64,000 nt of DNA from Cycas panzhihuaensis. Taxonomy: Eukaryota; Cycadophyta. Position numbers and translations under genes: made by a program. Below the pieces are notes generated by a model that was not told the DNA's origin, did not search any database, and saw only the letters and a program-made list of their open reading frames with translations. The stretch lies in assembly GCA_023213395.1 (NCBI GenBank), contig CM041465.1, positions 34,231,741-34,295,740 of the forward strand. The letters are read 5' to 3'. Positions 24,583 through 37,131 of this stretch are shown in pieces (position 1 is the first letter of the stretch; every line of letters begins with the position of its first letter).

Positions 24583-25017
24583 TGTAAGAATAGGCACATG
24601 TACAAAGTCATAAAATCACAGGAACAAGAGAGATATAAAAGAAAGAGACAATGCACATGTACACATGGTTAACAGGTGGAAAACCCCTTCTGGGGAAGAA
24701 AAACCACCTCCTAGATCTAGAATTTTATTAGAAGAATATGCTATACAATACCATAATGTAAACTACCTATGAAAGGAAAACCAGCCTTACAATAGGCTTC
24801 TAGACAGCCTCCTAGAATCCATGGATCAACTCCTTGAATCTAGGAGAAATTATAAATAATAAGAAAGGTTCGTTGAAATGTGCAGTTGTGCATTTCAATG
24901 ACCTTCCCCATAATATTAAATTTTAAAATACAAACATTTTACTTTAGAATCACTTAAATTTAAAATTACACATGTGACTTAAATACTAACATAAAAGTAA
25001 CATTAATACTTCTAACA
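24583..25017 (-). repeat. B 5' LTR
   Basis: 435 bases; - strand TGTTAGAAGTATT...CCTATTCTTACA. It pairs with 4548-4982. Confidence 0.88.
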
Positions 25018-25350
25018 GTTGGAAAATAAATTGACTATAGAGCAGAGAAGGTATGCATAAATCGGTCCAGATTATGAATCATAAGCTAAAGTATCATATT
25101 ATTTAAGCCATTATATGAGAGTATACATCAAATCTCCAAAGTAGGTAGTGTCAAAAGGTACTAGGGTTATGCACCCTAGAAAATATATAGTTGTGAGGGA
25201 GGAGGGAAACCTCCTCAACCTCCAAAATTTAAACAATAATAAAATAATACATAACTCAATATAAAATTAAACTCACCTAACTTACCCTTAATATGTATGC
25301 GCTCACATGTATCTAAGGTGGAAGTGGGATGATGAACATTAACCTTCACA
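25018..25350 (-). repeat. A1 5' LTR (remainder; first six bases at 4542-4547)
   Basis: This matches 421-754 throughout. It starts with GTTGGAAAAT directly after the end of B, and the missing outer bases TATTGG (originally TGTTGG) are at 4542-4547. GTTGG is duplicated on both sides of B (left copy ATTGG, one transition), which shows that B inserted into this LTR. Confidence 0.8.
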
Positions 25351-25355
25351 ATGTG

Positions 25356-25900
25356 AACTGAGATTTTACTTCTAAGATAAGCTTGAGGGGGAGATTCAAG
25401 AGATTGTAAAAGTAAGGTTAAGGATCATCATCAACACTAGTTTTTGGACTAACATCATCATTAACTTTTGGATCAACATTGACATTAATATTTGGATAAG
25501 GAAATTATAAATATAGATAAGGCTAAGATCAATTTTAGGCAACAGGAAGAGGAAGAAGTCTTGCAAGAGGAAAATTAACATACTATACTCCAAGTCTATC
25601 ATTAGCCCCACTTGCTTCAACTTCAAATTCATTTTTCATGTACTATAAGTATGTATTCATGCCTAATGCAATAATTTAGGAGCTGATCATTTTCCCATAT
25701 TATTATTTCCCTTTGTATTATACATACTTCATCTTTTGTTTATTAATTTATTATTTTATTATTATTTGCCTCACACTTGTAACATATTCTAAGTTTATAT
25801 TTTCATCATGATTTCAAAGGTAATCTTTGAATCCCTATTTTAACATTGTATCAAAGTAATTTTAGTACATATTTGAACCCTTATTATCTTATGAAAGAAA
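25356..25900 (+). other. Element F between gag and integrase, unreadable
   Basis: AT-rich, with many stops. An Arg/Gly-rich short reading near 25540-25570 could be the end of gag. I cannot recognise a zinc knuckle or protease. The purine-rich word CTTGAGGGGGAGA (25381-25393) looks like a polypurine tract, but no LTR follows it. Confidence 0.35.
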
Positions 25901-25919
25901 GATATAGTTACTAGACTTC

Positions 25920-26750
25920 TATTCATATAAGGTAATAATGAAGTTTGTGAAGGTTGTATTTATAGTAAACAACATAGAGAAAACTTTTCGGATTTAGAAT
26001 TCCAATCAAGATATCCACTAAAATTAGTACATATAGATTTATATGGTCCAATGAGAATACCAACATTTGGAAATACTTAATTCTTATTAATGATTTTATA
26101 GGAAAATTTTAAGTATATTTACTTAAAGAAAATTTTGAAATATTTTTAAGATTTATTGAATTTAGAGTGATGGTTGAAAGATAAGGTGGTTATAAGCTAT
26201 AAATTTTTTATTTAGATAATGGAGGTGAATTTATCTCAAATGACTTTAGACACTTTTATAATAAAGTTGGAATAAGAAGATAATTTACTACTCTATAAAT
26301 ACCTTGGTAAAATAGAATTATTGAAAGAAAAATCAAAGTAGTTACAAAAATGGCAAGATACATGCTTAAGTCAAAAGAACGAAGTAATGAATATTATGAT
26401 GAAGTAGTAAGTATTGATGTTTAATTACTGAACATAAGTACTACAAAAGCAATTGAGGACTTAGCTCCTAAAGAATATTAGATTAGTTACAAACTATATG
26501 TTTTTCACTTGAAATTTTTTTATTGTATTGCTTATGCATATATTCCTAATTTGAAAAGAACCAAATTAGAATGCAAAAGTTTTAAATATAATTTCATAGG
26601 CTACTTAAGTGAGCAAAAATCCTATATATTATTTAATCTAATAGCAAAGAAATTCTTTATAAGCAGAGATATGATCTTTGATGAAAATGTAATTTTCAAA
26701 CCTGAAGAAGATAAAAGAAAATAAGTTATAGTTAAAACTGATATAGAACC
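25920..26750 (+). pseudogene. Element F integrase (copia)
   Basis: Starts with the zinc-binding tail 'GNNEVCEGCIYSKQHRENF' (about 25925-25985). The core has 'LVHIDLYGPMRIP', 'LDNGGEFISNDF' (second Asp kept, about 26215-26250) and 'NRIIERKIKVVTKMARYML' (Glu kept). The 71-codon open frame 26509-26724 is the region after the core ('CIAYAYIPNLKRTKLECKS', 'ARDMIFDE'-like end), closely alike to C. Many stops. Confidence 0.85.
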
Positions 26751-26959
26751 ACTTCAAACTTCATCTTCATTGATTCCAAATTCAAATTAAAATTCAAGTT
26801 TAAATCAAAATTTAAGTTCAACTCCAAGTTCATCATCTAGACCAAGTCAAGAACAACTTACAAGTCCAAAATGGCTAATTAGAAATCATAATCCTAAAGA
26901 AATGCCTAATAGAAATTTTAACTGAAGGATAATAAGATTTTAAATAAGTAATAATTTTA

Positions 26960-27470
26960 CATTAATGACTAAAATGATGCAAAATGATGAACCTCATTCT
27001 TTTAAAGAGACTACTAAAAATAATAAATAGATTAAAGCAATGGAAGTTGAATATGATTCTTTATATAGAAATGAAACATGGAGTTTGGTAGAGTTGCCTA
27101 CTGATAAAGAAGTGATTGGTATAAAGTGGGTATTTAAAACCAAATACAAAATTGATGGTATAATTGACATATACAAAGTAAGACTTGTAATAAAACGATA
27201 TGTCTAATAAGAAGGAATTAACTATAAAGAAACCTTTATTCTTGTTGCTAGAATGGATACTATCAAAAGTATCTCATCTTTAGTTTCTTATTAAGGTTAG
27301 ACCATATATCAAATGGATGTTAAGTCAACATTATGTTGATGAAGAAATTTATGTTACTTAACCTCAAGGATCTAAAGTTGAAGGATATGAAAACATGATG
27401 TGCAAGTTAAATAAAACTTTATATAGATTAAAACAAGTCATAAAGGCTTAGTATTCTAAGATTAGTAAGT
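26960..27470 (+). pseudogene. Element F reverse transcriptase, N-terminal half
   Basis: 'WSLVELPTDKEVIGIKWVFK' (about 27080), 'TKYKIDGIIDIYK', 'YQMDVKSTL' and 'LYRLKQ' (about 27420; relatives LYGLKQAPRAWY) follow one another. The reading stops after 'YSKISKYS' near 27470, before the YVDD box. The C-terminal half and RNase H of a similar copia occur at 63.7-64.0 kb, beyond D. Confidence 0.8.
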
Positions 27471-27558
27471 ATTCTATATTAAATTTATTTTCATGTATGT
27501 ATGAAATAAAGTAGGTAAGTCATAGGAGTTACAAATTCCTAAATAGACTTATGACACA

Positions 27559-28460
27559 TGTTAGGAAAATCATGGATTCTTTTATTGAATATTACCAATT
27601 CTACTTGTATATTAACCTACATTGTATTATATGTAAGGGAACTTAGTGAATGGGTTCTTAATGAATGAAGTTTATTATTAAAGGTAGACCAATTCTACCT
27701 AAAAGACTTGTCTTTTTATATGTAGTTTAGTTATATATATTAATCATAAATTCACATTTTATATTAGAGCCAAGTTACTATTATAGGTTATAGATTAATT
27801 TTATAGCTAGTAATGTATATAACTGTATAAGTTTTATATTATCATTAGTCTATAGGTAATGATTTTATACCTAAATTTTGCCAGTTTTACAATGTGAAAT
27901 TGTGATAAATTGGGTTATTATTTAGAGAGTGTTAGATTTAATATGCCTTATAGTTATCATGTCATATTGGAAGCTTTATTATTGGCTCCTTTATTAATAA
28001 TTACGTGAGTTGCAATATTATGTTTATAGATTTGTGATTCTTATTTTTTTATTTTTTGATTAGCTTCAAAGGTTCTTTTTTACCGTTCTCTTAGAGAATT
28101 TCATATCATAATTTTTTGTTATCTTTCACCAACTTGACATTGAAAGTTACTAAATAAAGAAACACCATACATACTTTTTAACTAACTATATGTCATGAGG
28201 GCATTACTGCAGTCTTCTGAGGAAATTAGTGACATGTATATGTTTCCAAAGAGTATATAAAGGACAATAAGCATTCTATTGAGGACTACTTAAGTCAAGA
28301 AGATAAGGGAAAAAACAAACAAATCTGTAAGGTCTTTTTGTGAAGTGTTGGGATATTGAGAAAGTATTAGAGTTGGTAGTTGTAATTACATTATCTTCAA
28401 TAAATTATTATTATCTCCTTTATCTTCAGTATTTATCATTCTAAGATTGATAAAGGAACA
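27559..28460 (+). repeat. LTR-like block, possible solo LTR
   Basis: About 900 bases starting TGTTAGGAAAATC and ending AAAGGAACA, with a TATA-type box (GAGTATATAAAGGAC, 28249-28263) and an A-rich, AATAAA-like stretch near the end (about 28400). These are LTR features, but there is no target duplication (ACACA left, ATGCT right), no primer site, and no second copy in the window. Confidence 0.35.
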
Positions 28461-28585
28461 ATGCTCCAAATATGTAAAGAAGGAAAAGGCTATATTAGCC
28501 CCTACCAATCCTACCACCCAATCTAACTTGTAACTCCCTAAGAAGGACAAATAGAAGTGAATCTTCCCTTTCCTACATCTTAGTA
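28461..28585. other. Junction sequence between the LTR-like block and the D LTR remnant
   Basis: No resemblance to the D 3' LTR or to other parts of the window. Nothing recognised. Confidence 0.5.
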
Positions 28586-28913
28586 AAATCTAAAAGGTTG
28601 AAAAGATCAAAGGATAGGAGTCCCTAAGAAGGACATTAAAAATATTATTAGAGTATTTCCAAAACTAGAACTCCTTCATCCAGTTTTATAGGTTAGTGGA
28701 TTCTACTACCTCCCTTTTTACATCTACACCTTTTGTTGCACTCTACATCCTTACTTTATTAGATGGAATAACTAGGCAAAGACTCCTTCTCAGGAGTTGG
28801 GCATAGCTGTTCACTTAGGTCTTCTTAAACTCCATATCTCCTAATTTTAATTGAAATAAAGATAATACCTTAACAATCAAGAGATATTTAGTTTAAGTCC
28901 TCCAAAAAATACA
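28586..28913 (+). repeat. D 5' LTR, truncated to its last 330 bases
   Basis: Matches 63350-63680 (shared words 'AGGTTGAAAAGATCAAAGG' and 'GGTTAGTGGATTCTACTA'). The rest of the LTR, about 2 kb in the 3' copy, is missing on the left. A decayed primer site follows, resembling the one of E: ACCATCTTTCTAGTAACTG here, ACCATCTTGGTGACCGCC there. Confidence 0.8.
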
Positions 28914-28999
28914 CCATCTTTCTAGTAACTGTACCAGGGAACTACTGCATATTTTCTTTTAAAGTGATGGAAACTATAATACCTACTCCTAGGTGCTTT

Positions 29000-31260
29000 T
29001 TGAGGCTCCAAGTCCTTTCACCTAATTCTTAAGTGTGCCCTTCACACTTTGGTCAAGAAGTCTCATCATCTTATATTGAATCTTCAGAGCTTCAAGTGCA
29101 TGACACTTATGTCCATCCTCCTAAAGATTCAACTCAATTATATAATATACCAGTAGAACAAGGATACCTTAAACCTTCTTAATATCTAGGAGATTCTTCT
29201 TTTGTAGATCCCTCTTTTGCACAAGAAGAACCACCTTCTAGTCAACCACATTCATCCTTCTTTGATCCAGTTCTTATTAGGATTCCTACTCTACTATGCA
29301 TGCCTGGTTGCCAAGACCCATTTTACCTGGAGACTTATACCATGATATCCCTACTATAACATCTTCAGATTGATCCCTTAGGTGAAGATTATGAGTCGAT
29401 AGAGGTAGAGCCCCAACCTGATGCCATTCAGTCTCCTCATCTTTCTCATCCTCCTTCACTAAGACCTATATCATGATCCTATTCCCTATCTTTAAAGGAA
29501 ATTAACGACCATAAATCAACTCATTTGTATCCATGTTAATCTCCTCCTAGACAACAAGTTCTAATTCACTCCTCTCATTCCATACCTCCCACCCATAGAT
29601 GTATTACCACCCTTGATGCCTATAGTAACCTTAGTGCTATGCATGCATCCACTTCTAATTAAGTGGTTATGAATTTACCCAATTTATGACCTATTCATTC
29701 TTATTCCACTAGGATTGCCTCTTCCTATCTTATTTTCTCTACCATTTAATTACCCCCTCATACATCGTATACTATTTGGTCCTATGGTGTTAGAGCTCGC
29801 CCATGATCCCATAGAGTGTCTAACATGATTCCCTCTTTATAACATGTTTCTTACACTCATTCTAATCATCCCTATGCTTCAGTGAGTTAATCACAAGCTT
29901 TGAGGGTTTCTAATCCCACTTCTTCTTCATGCATTCTTAAACCCACTCTACAACCCAATCCTTTTTATACTTCCAATCTAAGTTTCCCTTAATACTTTAT
30001 ACCTCAAATCAACTCTGCCATTAACCCTACAATATGGTTTTATCCCCCCTCTAATTTTCCATCTCATAATGTTTTACAATCACAACAATAATGATAATTG
30101 TAATAACCTATTATTCATCTACTCTATATCTATCCTCCTTACATTAATGTTCTACCATGCTCAAGCCAAGGAGGCCTTTTCTCAACTACATGAAGTCTCC
30201 ATTCCCACGTTATATCCTTCTATTACCTATGCCTCCTTTTCTTTCCAAGTTACCTAAATTTTTTGGTGACTCTTCTTAGGATCCCACTTCCGATATACAG
30301 GTGTTTACACTCGCTTATGTAGATTTCATGCCATATGATTATGTCATGATGTTCATGTCTCTCAAATCACTTTAAGGTAATGCCTTGAAGTGGTTTTATC
30401 ACCTCCCCTCAACCTCTATCCTCTTATTCTAATAATTAGTTTACTTGTTTATCAACTATTTTGATGTAGCAAGGCCATTTGGATTAGGCATTAAATCTTT
30501 ATTAGCTATCAAGAAAAATCATGATAAGACCTTGAGGGACTTTGTTAGAAGATTTTAAGACTAGGTACATGCTTGTCACTTGCGTCTTGACCCTAGCCTA
30601 CTATTCAATCTATTTACCAATGCGTTGAGGCCTCATGTGCACTTAAAAGTTCTAAAATTAGACCCTCAAATATATGAAGAAGTGGCTAATCATTGTTTAG
30701 CTTTAAAAACATTTAAAATTCAAGTAGGTATTAAGAAGGCTGGGAAACCTGTGCCTTCTAAAGAAACAACTTAAACTACAAAGGCTTCCCATCCTAAACC
30801 CACTTACAATCACTTGACTTCTTCAATTATATCATTAGAGCATGTGATTAATACTAAGTTGTGTGTTGATGGTCTTAGGCGTAGCCCTTACAAGAGACCA
30901 AAGCTATTCACCTTACTGAAAAAAGAAAGAAACAAGCTCCTCCTCTACCTCCTTATCCCTTTAGAAAGATGAAATGGTTCTCATACCATCAAATATATAT
31001 GCATGATAAAAGTGAGTGCCGAACCATTCAAAACACAATTTAGAGCACAAATATTCAATCAAACTGTTCTTCTAAGTCACCTCAAGACCAAATGATCCAC
31101 ATGGATCCATTGCCTCAACATAATAAGAAAATAAATAAAGATAGTAAAGGCAAGGAAAAGTAGGTCTAAGATGATGAAGGCGAACCTTTGAGTTCTAATT
31201 CATTAAACAAGTCTACCACTCCCACAAATATTCTAATAAAAAGAAACAACAATTAATATT
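29000..31260 (+). pseudogene. D gag
   Basis: 29000-30200 gives a Pro/Ser-rich N-terminal part with no long frame. The Gag core follows at 30240-30780: 'LPKFFGDSS', 'ALKWFYHLPS', 'FINYFDVARPFGLGIKSLL', 'FNLFTNALRPHVHLKVLKL' and 'ANHCLALKTFKIQVGIKK' (open over 30580-30774). It aligns closely with E (about 44.3-43.8 kb: 'ALKWFYRLPAHS', 'VNYFDVARPFESGMKSLL', 'NALRPEVHVEVLK'). Near 30975 is a Cys/His-containing segment (relatives C-x-x-H...H...C). Stops are frequent. Confidence 0.8.
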
Positions 31261-31639
31261 GCCCACCTCTGAAAGGTGAGGACACTAAGAGAACTTTAAA
31301 TATGGTGGATACCATAGAGAGTGTAGGCCCATCCAAATCATTTGATGATTTAATAGTGAGAAGTTTTAACTCTTTACCTATAGTACCCCTCAATCCCATT
31401 AGGTTTAGCTCTATTCCCTCCAGTATAAAGGATAGATCTTTCTCTTTGGTGGAAGAATTAAAGACCATTCTAGTAGGCATATTGGTTATTAATTTACTGA
31501 AGTGTTATCATGAGAAACATCAACTTTTGTTTGATGTATTAGGAGTTCTTATGGTAGTCTCTTCACCCACTTCTATGTTTTTTTTTTTAATTTGGCTACC
31601 TTGTCTAGTCATTCTACCCATGCACCGAATGACATACCC

Positions 31640-31990
31640 CTATTTTACATCGAGATTGTGAAGGATGATGTTAATATTAAATGAGTTATTATTGATGAGG
31701 GATTATTTATCAATATAATCCCTCTTCATCTTGTTGAGGATTTGGAGATTTCTATTTTCGATCTATGTGAGTGGATTTGCCAAGGGTATGATAAGAATAT
31801 GAAGGTGTCCTTGGGTCAAGTCACTCTTCCTCTTACGTTGGAAGAAAAGATGGTTTTTACCAAGCTTACCATTATTGATTTAGACTTAGAGTATAACATT
31901 CTTTTGGGTAGACCATGGATCACCCAAATGTTAGCGGTTTACTCTTCCCTCTTCAGTGAACTTAGGTTCATCCATGAGGGATAATTAAAA
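31640..31990 (+). pseudogene. D aspartic protease
   Basis: 'VIIDEGLFINIIPLHLVEDL' (about 31690) corresponds to a gypsy protease active site (relatives: IDEGSSVNIMPL), with the Asp kept. The open frame 31742-31984 ends with 'LEYNILLGRPWI', the conserved ...NxLLGRPW motif that closes the protease in this lineage. Confidence 0.82.
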
Positions 31991-32697
31991 ATTGTCAAAC
32001 GAAAGTTGAAGCCCATTTAGTAATTAGTTCCTCTTATTGAGACTTTTCCATAACCTAGTTAATCCTCAAACTCTATAGAGTACTTATTTTAATCACTTAG
32101 TTTAGGTCAATACTTTACTATTAAATCCTCTTTTACCTAACTAGAATTAAAGGATGTGGATTTAGTTGAAATTATTCCTTTGTCATCAGGGTCCCCATTT
32201 ATTCCTATTCCTTGAGATTCAGTTGATTGCTCTTAAATTCCCTCTTCTTCTATTTCTAATGAAGAAGTATCTTTTCACTCTATCGTATCTCATAGAGATC
32301 TGCTTATGGCTAGGCTTATTTACACATGTACTTGCCCTCCTATTTGGGCATATTTCTCACAGGTTTTGTGCTTGCCCTCAAGGGTAAATGTAATGGTTTC
32401 TCTCGTTACCACTCTTTTAGTTACTACTTCTTTGATTTTAGTTGTGCATGATTCACATGTTGATACTCCCCCATCTTTCTCTTACTCTCCTTTCTTTAAG
32501 ACATGATTGAATAAACATGAGAGGAAGATGTTGTTGCATCAACAGTCAAATCTAGAATCATGGAGGTGAAGGTATTGATTTGTTTGATATAGGCCAAAGT
32601 AGTCACAGCATCTCCACTAGAGTATAGGAAGTTAGTTCCATCTCTACTATTTCTTTTCCCACCTGTCCTCATGTGGATCCTTCTCCCATCTTCTATC
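31991..32697 (+). pseudogene. D link between protease and RT, left part
   Basis: Ser/Pro-rich readings without motifs. It resumes at 52534 beyond A2. The last 26 bases (32672-32697) are repeated at 52534-52558. Confidence 0.55.
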
Positions 32698-33069
32698 TGT
32701 TAGGGTTAATGATCATCACCCCACTACCACATTTCAACCAGGAGTGCACACCTCACTCCCACCAATTTACATATGTGGGTGCTCACATGTGAAGGTAAGT
32801 GTAAGGTAAGGTTAAGTTGATTTGAGTTAAGTTAAGTTATATTTTATTATTGTTTGAATTTTAAGGGTTGAGGAGTTTCCCTCCTCCCCCAAACTATATA
32901 TTTGGAGGGGTGTGTAAACCTGGTGTCTTTAGACACTGCCTATAATTTAGACATTTGTAATGCTCTCTCTCAAAGATGGATTGAATACAAAGGATTTTCT
33001 AGTTATGCAATAATGTATTGATTATATGTTTATGTTCTGCCCTATTCTCCATCATTTATTTTTCCTACA
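32698..33069 (+). repeat. A2 5' LTR
   Basis: 372 bases, TGTTAGGGTTAATGATC...TTTCCTACA, paired with 52152-52533. The first half also matches A1. Confidence 0.92.
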
Positions 33070-33071
33070 TT

Positions 33072-33121
33072 TGGTATCAGAGCTATTTGGGTCTGCATCT
33101 TTTCTTACATTTGGTATCAGA
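33072..33121 (+). other. A2 primer-binding site, present twice
   Basis: TGGTATCAGAGC at 33072-33083 and again at about 33110-33121. Each is preceded by the same LTR-end word (TTTCCTACATT, TTTCTTACATT). The first copy joins the true LTR; the second is a duplicate of the LTR/primer-site junction. Confidence 0.85.
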
Positions 33122-34166
33122 GCAGGGATTGTCAGCCTGTTGCACCTTCATTTAAAGTTTTTTGAGAAGAAAGAAGATTTATTAGCATCTCCAACAAATT
33201 TACTCACAACAAGCAAATATTAGTTATATTTATCTTCTACAAAGTTTTTCAGTAGTTTCTTGTATTAATTTTCATTAGGCCTGATTATTCTTGATTTATA
33301 CTTGTGAAATAACAAATATTTTTTAGATACTTTTTCAGATCTATATAGGAGCATAGCTATAATCAACAAATATCAAGTTTTTATCACTTTAAAGAGGTTT
33401 TATCAATAAGTTTTACATATTTCTATCAAATATTTGACTATTTTCTAGCATATTTTATTTATTTATTCAAATGTTTTTTTAGATCTGTGCAAAAGCATAG
33501 CTGCAATCAACATTTATTCAAGTTTTCTCAAGTCCTATGCTATATATTCTTTAGATCTATATATTTTATCAAATATTTGACCACTTTCTGGTTTATTTTA
33601 TTTATATATTCAATATTTTCTCCAGCTCTGTAATATTTTCTCTAGATCTGTAATATTTTCTTTAGATCTGTAATATTTTTCTCCAGATCTGTCTATTTTA
33701 TTAAATATTTGACCATTTTTTAAACATTTGGTCCATTTACTCAATATCTTTTTTCAGATCTGTGCAAGATTTAGTGCATATTCATCTTAACAAGCTTTCT
33801 GGAGAAGTTATACTACAACAGATCTATCTACTGGAAGAATCTAAAGTTCATCTTCTACAAATCTGCCACAACTACATTACCAGGTTCTTCTTATTTTATT
33901 TTTAGATATAAACATATATTTTCTCATTTCTTTAATACATCTACTCCAACATATTTAAAAGATTTTAGATATAAATATATATACGTCTTATTTACTTGAT
34001 TTATTTTTGTCAATATATTTAAAAGATCAGGTTCTTACCTTCATTTTCCGTATTGGGATTCTCTTTCATATTCATAAGGTACAGACCAATCGTTTAAATT
34101 TAAGGAAAATATAGCCAAAATACATTATGCCTCTAGAGGGAGATCTAGGTCTTTTATGTTATATAT
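33122..34166 (+). other. A2 leader, left part, with repeated AGATCTGT modules
   Basis: No gene. From 33320 to 33780 there are diverged repeats: modules with 'AGATCTGTGCAAAAGCATAG' and 'CAAATATTTGACCATTT', and a run of four short units 'TCTGTAATATTTTC(T)CTAGA' at 33625-33690. E interrupts the leader at 34167. Confidence 0.6.
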
Positions 34167-36725
34167 TGGACGCGCTGCTACGGGATAACTACCTAACTGA
34201 TAGGTGTAAGAGAGGGTGAGTGGTGGAATAATGGAAGGTGGGACCTAAAAGGTGGGCAACTACCACGTAGAGCGCCCGTCTTGAGCGAGTTCGGGATCTG
34301 CAATGGAGTATGGCTACTGTCGGGTGACCCTTCACCGCTTCGAATAAGGGGTGAAGGTGCGTAGGGCAAACCTAAGTTGACCTGGGAATAGGACCCTCCC
34401 ACCCTTGGGTGGCCAGAAGGGGGGAAGAGAAGACCTAATGGAGACAGGCCAAGGGCAATCCTACACAACCTAACTGGGTACACGAGTGATGCGGGAAGCA
34501 AGGCACTCGTGTGGTCAAGGGGAGAGGAGGAAAGGTAGGGGAGAGGAGGACTCCTACAATCTTTCCTACGAACGACAGAGATGCATGAAACAAGACAAAA
34601 GAATCGCAAACAAGTACCAAACCGATTTCTTCCTTTTATCCTTCAATGTACTAATTACTACGAAAGAAATAAAAGGAAAAAGAAAGGGTAGCGGAGGGGA
34701 ACGAACGTGCACCTGGAGCGAAGGCGTGTGAGATGAAGTAACCTTCTCGAGGGGCGCCCAACCACTCCGCACGACGTACTGGATGTGAGATATTACGGCA
34801 GACGAAGAGGGGGCTTCCTTACCTTCCCCGGAAAATCAAATGCGATACCAAGAAAGAAAGGAAGCACCAACTAAGAAATGAAATAGCATGAAAACATAAC
34901 GCACATGGAGGTGCTTACCGGTAACTAGGCCCACGGGCGATGCACTCCATGCTTCCCAAGTACCTGCAAGAAATAGCGGTCTCTTTCCCTTCCTGAAGGA
35001 AGAGCACTAACATGCAACGCAAAAACTCTAACAATATATGCCTAAATAACATAAACGAGAATTTGAATATACATGCGTTAGTGCTAATCCAACAATGAAA
35101 GTGTCAAAAGAAAGTGACCAAAGTGAAAGTAAATGGTTGGGTAAGCCTTAGAGTGGCCTACCTCCCGCAAATGATGCCCAAACCTCCCCCCAAGAGCCAT
35201 GAGGCAACGAGGGGGAAAGTCAAGAGCAAGGGCTGGAAAATGGCAGCAAAATGGGGCAAAAAAAGGCCCAAGGGTACCCACGGCGAACCAGGATGCTATG
35301 AAGAGCAAACCGGGTGACCCAGGGAAGAAAGGTGGGGCAAGAAACTAGCAGTTGGGACTTATGAGTGATGCCCAAACCCAAGCAAAAGGCCCCAAATCAG
35401 TGCTGCAACTTGTGACAGCGCTGGTTTGGGCAACCAAAGGGAGCCTCCAAACCCTTGTTTGCAAGCCAAGGGCAGCACAGGGCGAGAGGGAGGTTTTGGG
35501 GGGCTAAGAGCCGCCTAGGGAGCGTGGAAGGTGATACGGAATCCACCCAGCTCCTCTCCAAAACCTATGTAACCCCTCCACACCGCTGCCTTGGATAGCA
35601 AACGCAGGCAAGGAGCACAGGGAGAGTGGTATAATAGCCCCCAAAAGGGAGGACAACCAACTCTCAAGCAACAAATAAGAGCAAACAAGCTGAAGCATGA
35701 ATATCACAAGAAAACAAGCATAAACAAGGAATACCTGGAGAGAAGAGGCGAGGGGTTTGCCTCAGCCAAAGGGCAACGGAGAGGGACTGATAAATCAGCC
35801 CAGATCTGAAGTAGAGCAGGTTTGAGGCCCTGCTACGGAGATGTGACAGGAAACACCTGCACTTGGGGCGCTAATGGACTGCCCGGGCGAAGATCAGCTG
35901 GAAAGCACTTCAAAGGAATCCTCTCCAAGGCGTTTGAGGGGCTGGGAGAATGTCTCAGCCACGCCAAAGGAGAGTCAGCCGTATGAAGAGTGCAGGTCCA
36001 GTTGATGCAGCAAACAGCAGAGAGAAGCAGAGCAGGAGAGTGTTTCCTTGAGAGCAATTCCAAAAGTGAGCCAAAAAGGGCTTAAGTACTCAAGCAAAAC
36101 CCTAAAGCGTGCGATTAGGGCACAGCTGGAAGAGAAATAAAGTGCGAGCCACGTGGCAGTTTCGCAATAAATGTGAAATTACCACGGCGGATTTTTAAAA
36201 ATAACCTAAGACAACAGATCACGGAATTTCGTGGTATGCGGATATTCCGTGATCAAAAATCTGGCGGTACGCGCCTAGAGCCAAAATTGGGGCCCACCAA
36301 CCAGTCTAGGCTGGGGGCAGATGACAGAAAAGGCTAACATAACGCTAAAACACCTACCCGGGAGCAAACAAGCCAACAAAACGAGTCCAAAGGAGCAAAA
36401 ATAGGGCTCGAGTGGGGTGGCAAGTTGACCAAACGATGATGAGTCATCACACGGGTGGAGGTGGCGCAAACCTAGTGGATCCTGGAGTGAGGAGGCGGTT
36501 GCGGAAAGTCTGATCACTGTGGTGCCACACTCGCTGGGAGTGTGCCCCTGCTATAGTTGTCATAGGCTATCATAGGTGTGGACGACTACAAGGCCGCCCA
36601 CAAAGGCATACACATGCAGATACGTAAGCAAACATCCAGTAAAAGAAAGCGATGATAATGCGAGAGACATACATGCACTTACCTGAGTCAGTGATTCCGT
36701 ATCCATTCTTGGAAGCCGGGAAACA
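34167..36725 (-). repeat. E 3' LTR
   Basis: 2559 bases; - strand TGTTTCCCGGCTTCC...GCGTCCA. It aligns with 45749-48332 from end to end, with scattered substitutions and small indels. Open readings inside (for example 34193-34609 and 35833-36063, - strand) recur in the other LTR and resemble no known protein. Confidence 0.94.
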
Positions 36726-37131
36726 CTGCCCCCTTGGCAGAAGAGCCTCATGGCTCGAGCACAGTGCGATGGCGAATGCTGGCAATACAACTGTCAGTAG
36801 CACATGTGTATATAGATATATCAATCAAGATCATAACAGTAGGCAAGGGTGCCGGTGAGTGTCGTGGCGGGATGCGTGGATATGAAAACGGCGGTGGAGA
36901 CAACATAGGGGCTGCCTATGGGCCACCTGGAAACCGACTGGAAGAATGAGACAGGTGAGGGGGCTGCCCCCACCATAAAGGATGCAAAGGAACATGCATA
37001 GCTAAATAAAGAACAAATAGTGGGTACCATAGTTTTACCTCATTAGTAACCCGGTTTCGGAGGTGCGAACGGATCGCGAAGCAAAGTGACAGATGACCTA
37101 GGGCTTGGGCGACGGGAAGGCCAGGCAAACC
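36726..37131 (-). other. E purine tract and 3' untranslated part
   Basis: The - strand reads GCCAAGGGGGCAG directly before the 3' LTR (36726-36738), the polypurine tract. The remaining 390 bases up to the second RNase H hold nothing recognisable. Confidence 0.7.

Noticed and set aside
25381-25393. CTTGAGGGGGAGA as a polypurine tract
   Set aside because: No LTR start follows it and it lies between gag and integrase of F.
30069-30257. 62-codon reading as a separate gene
   Set aside because: It lies within the D gag N-terminal region in a shifted frame and has no motif.
34193-36063. Open readings of 60-140 codons on both strands in the E LTRs
   Set aside because: They recur in both LTR copies, overlap on opposite strands, lack domains, and arise from GC-rich composition.
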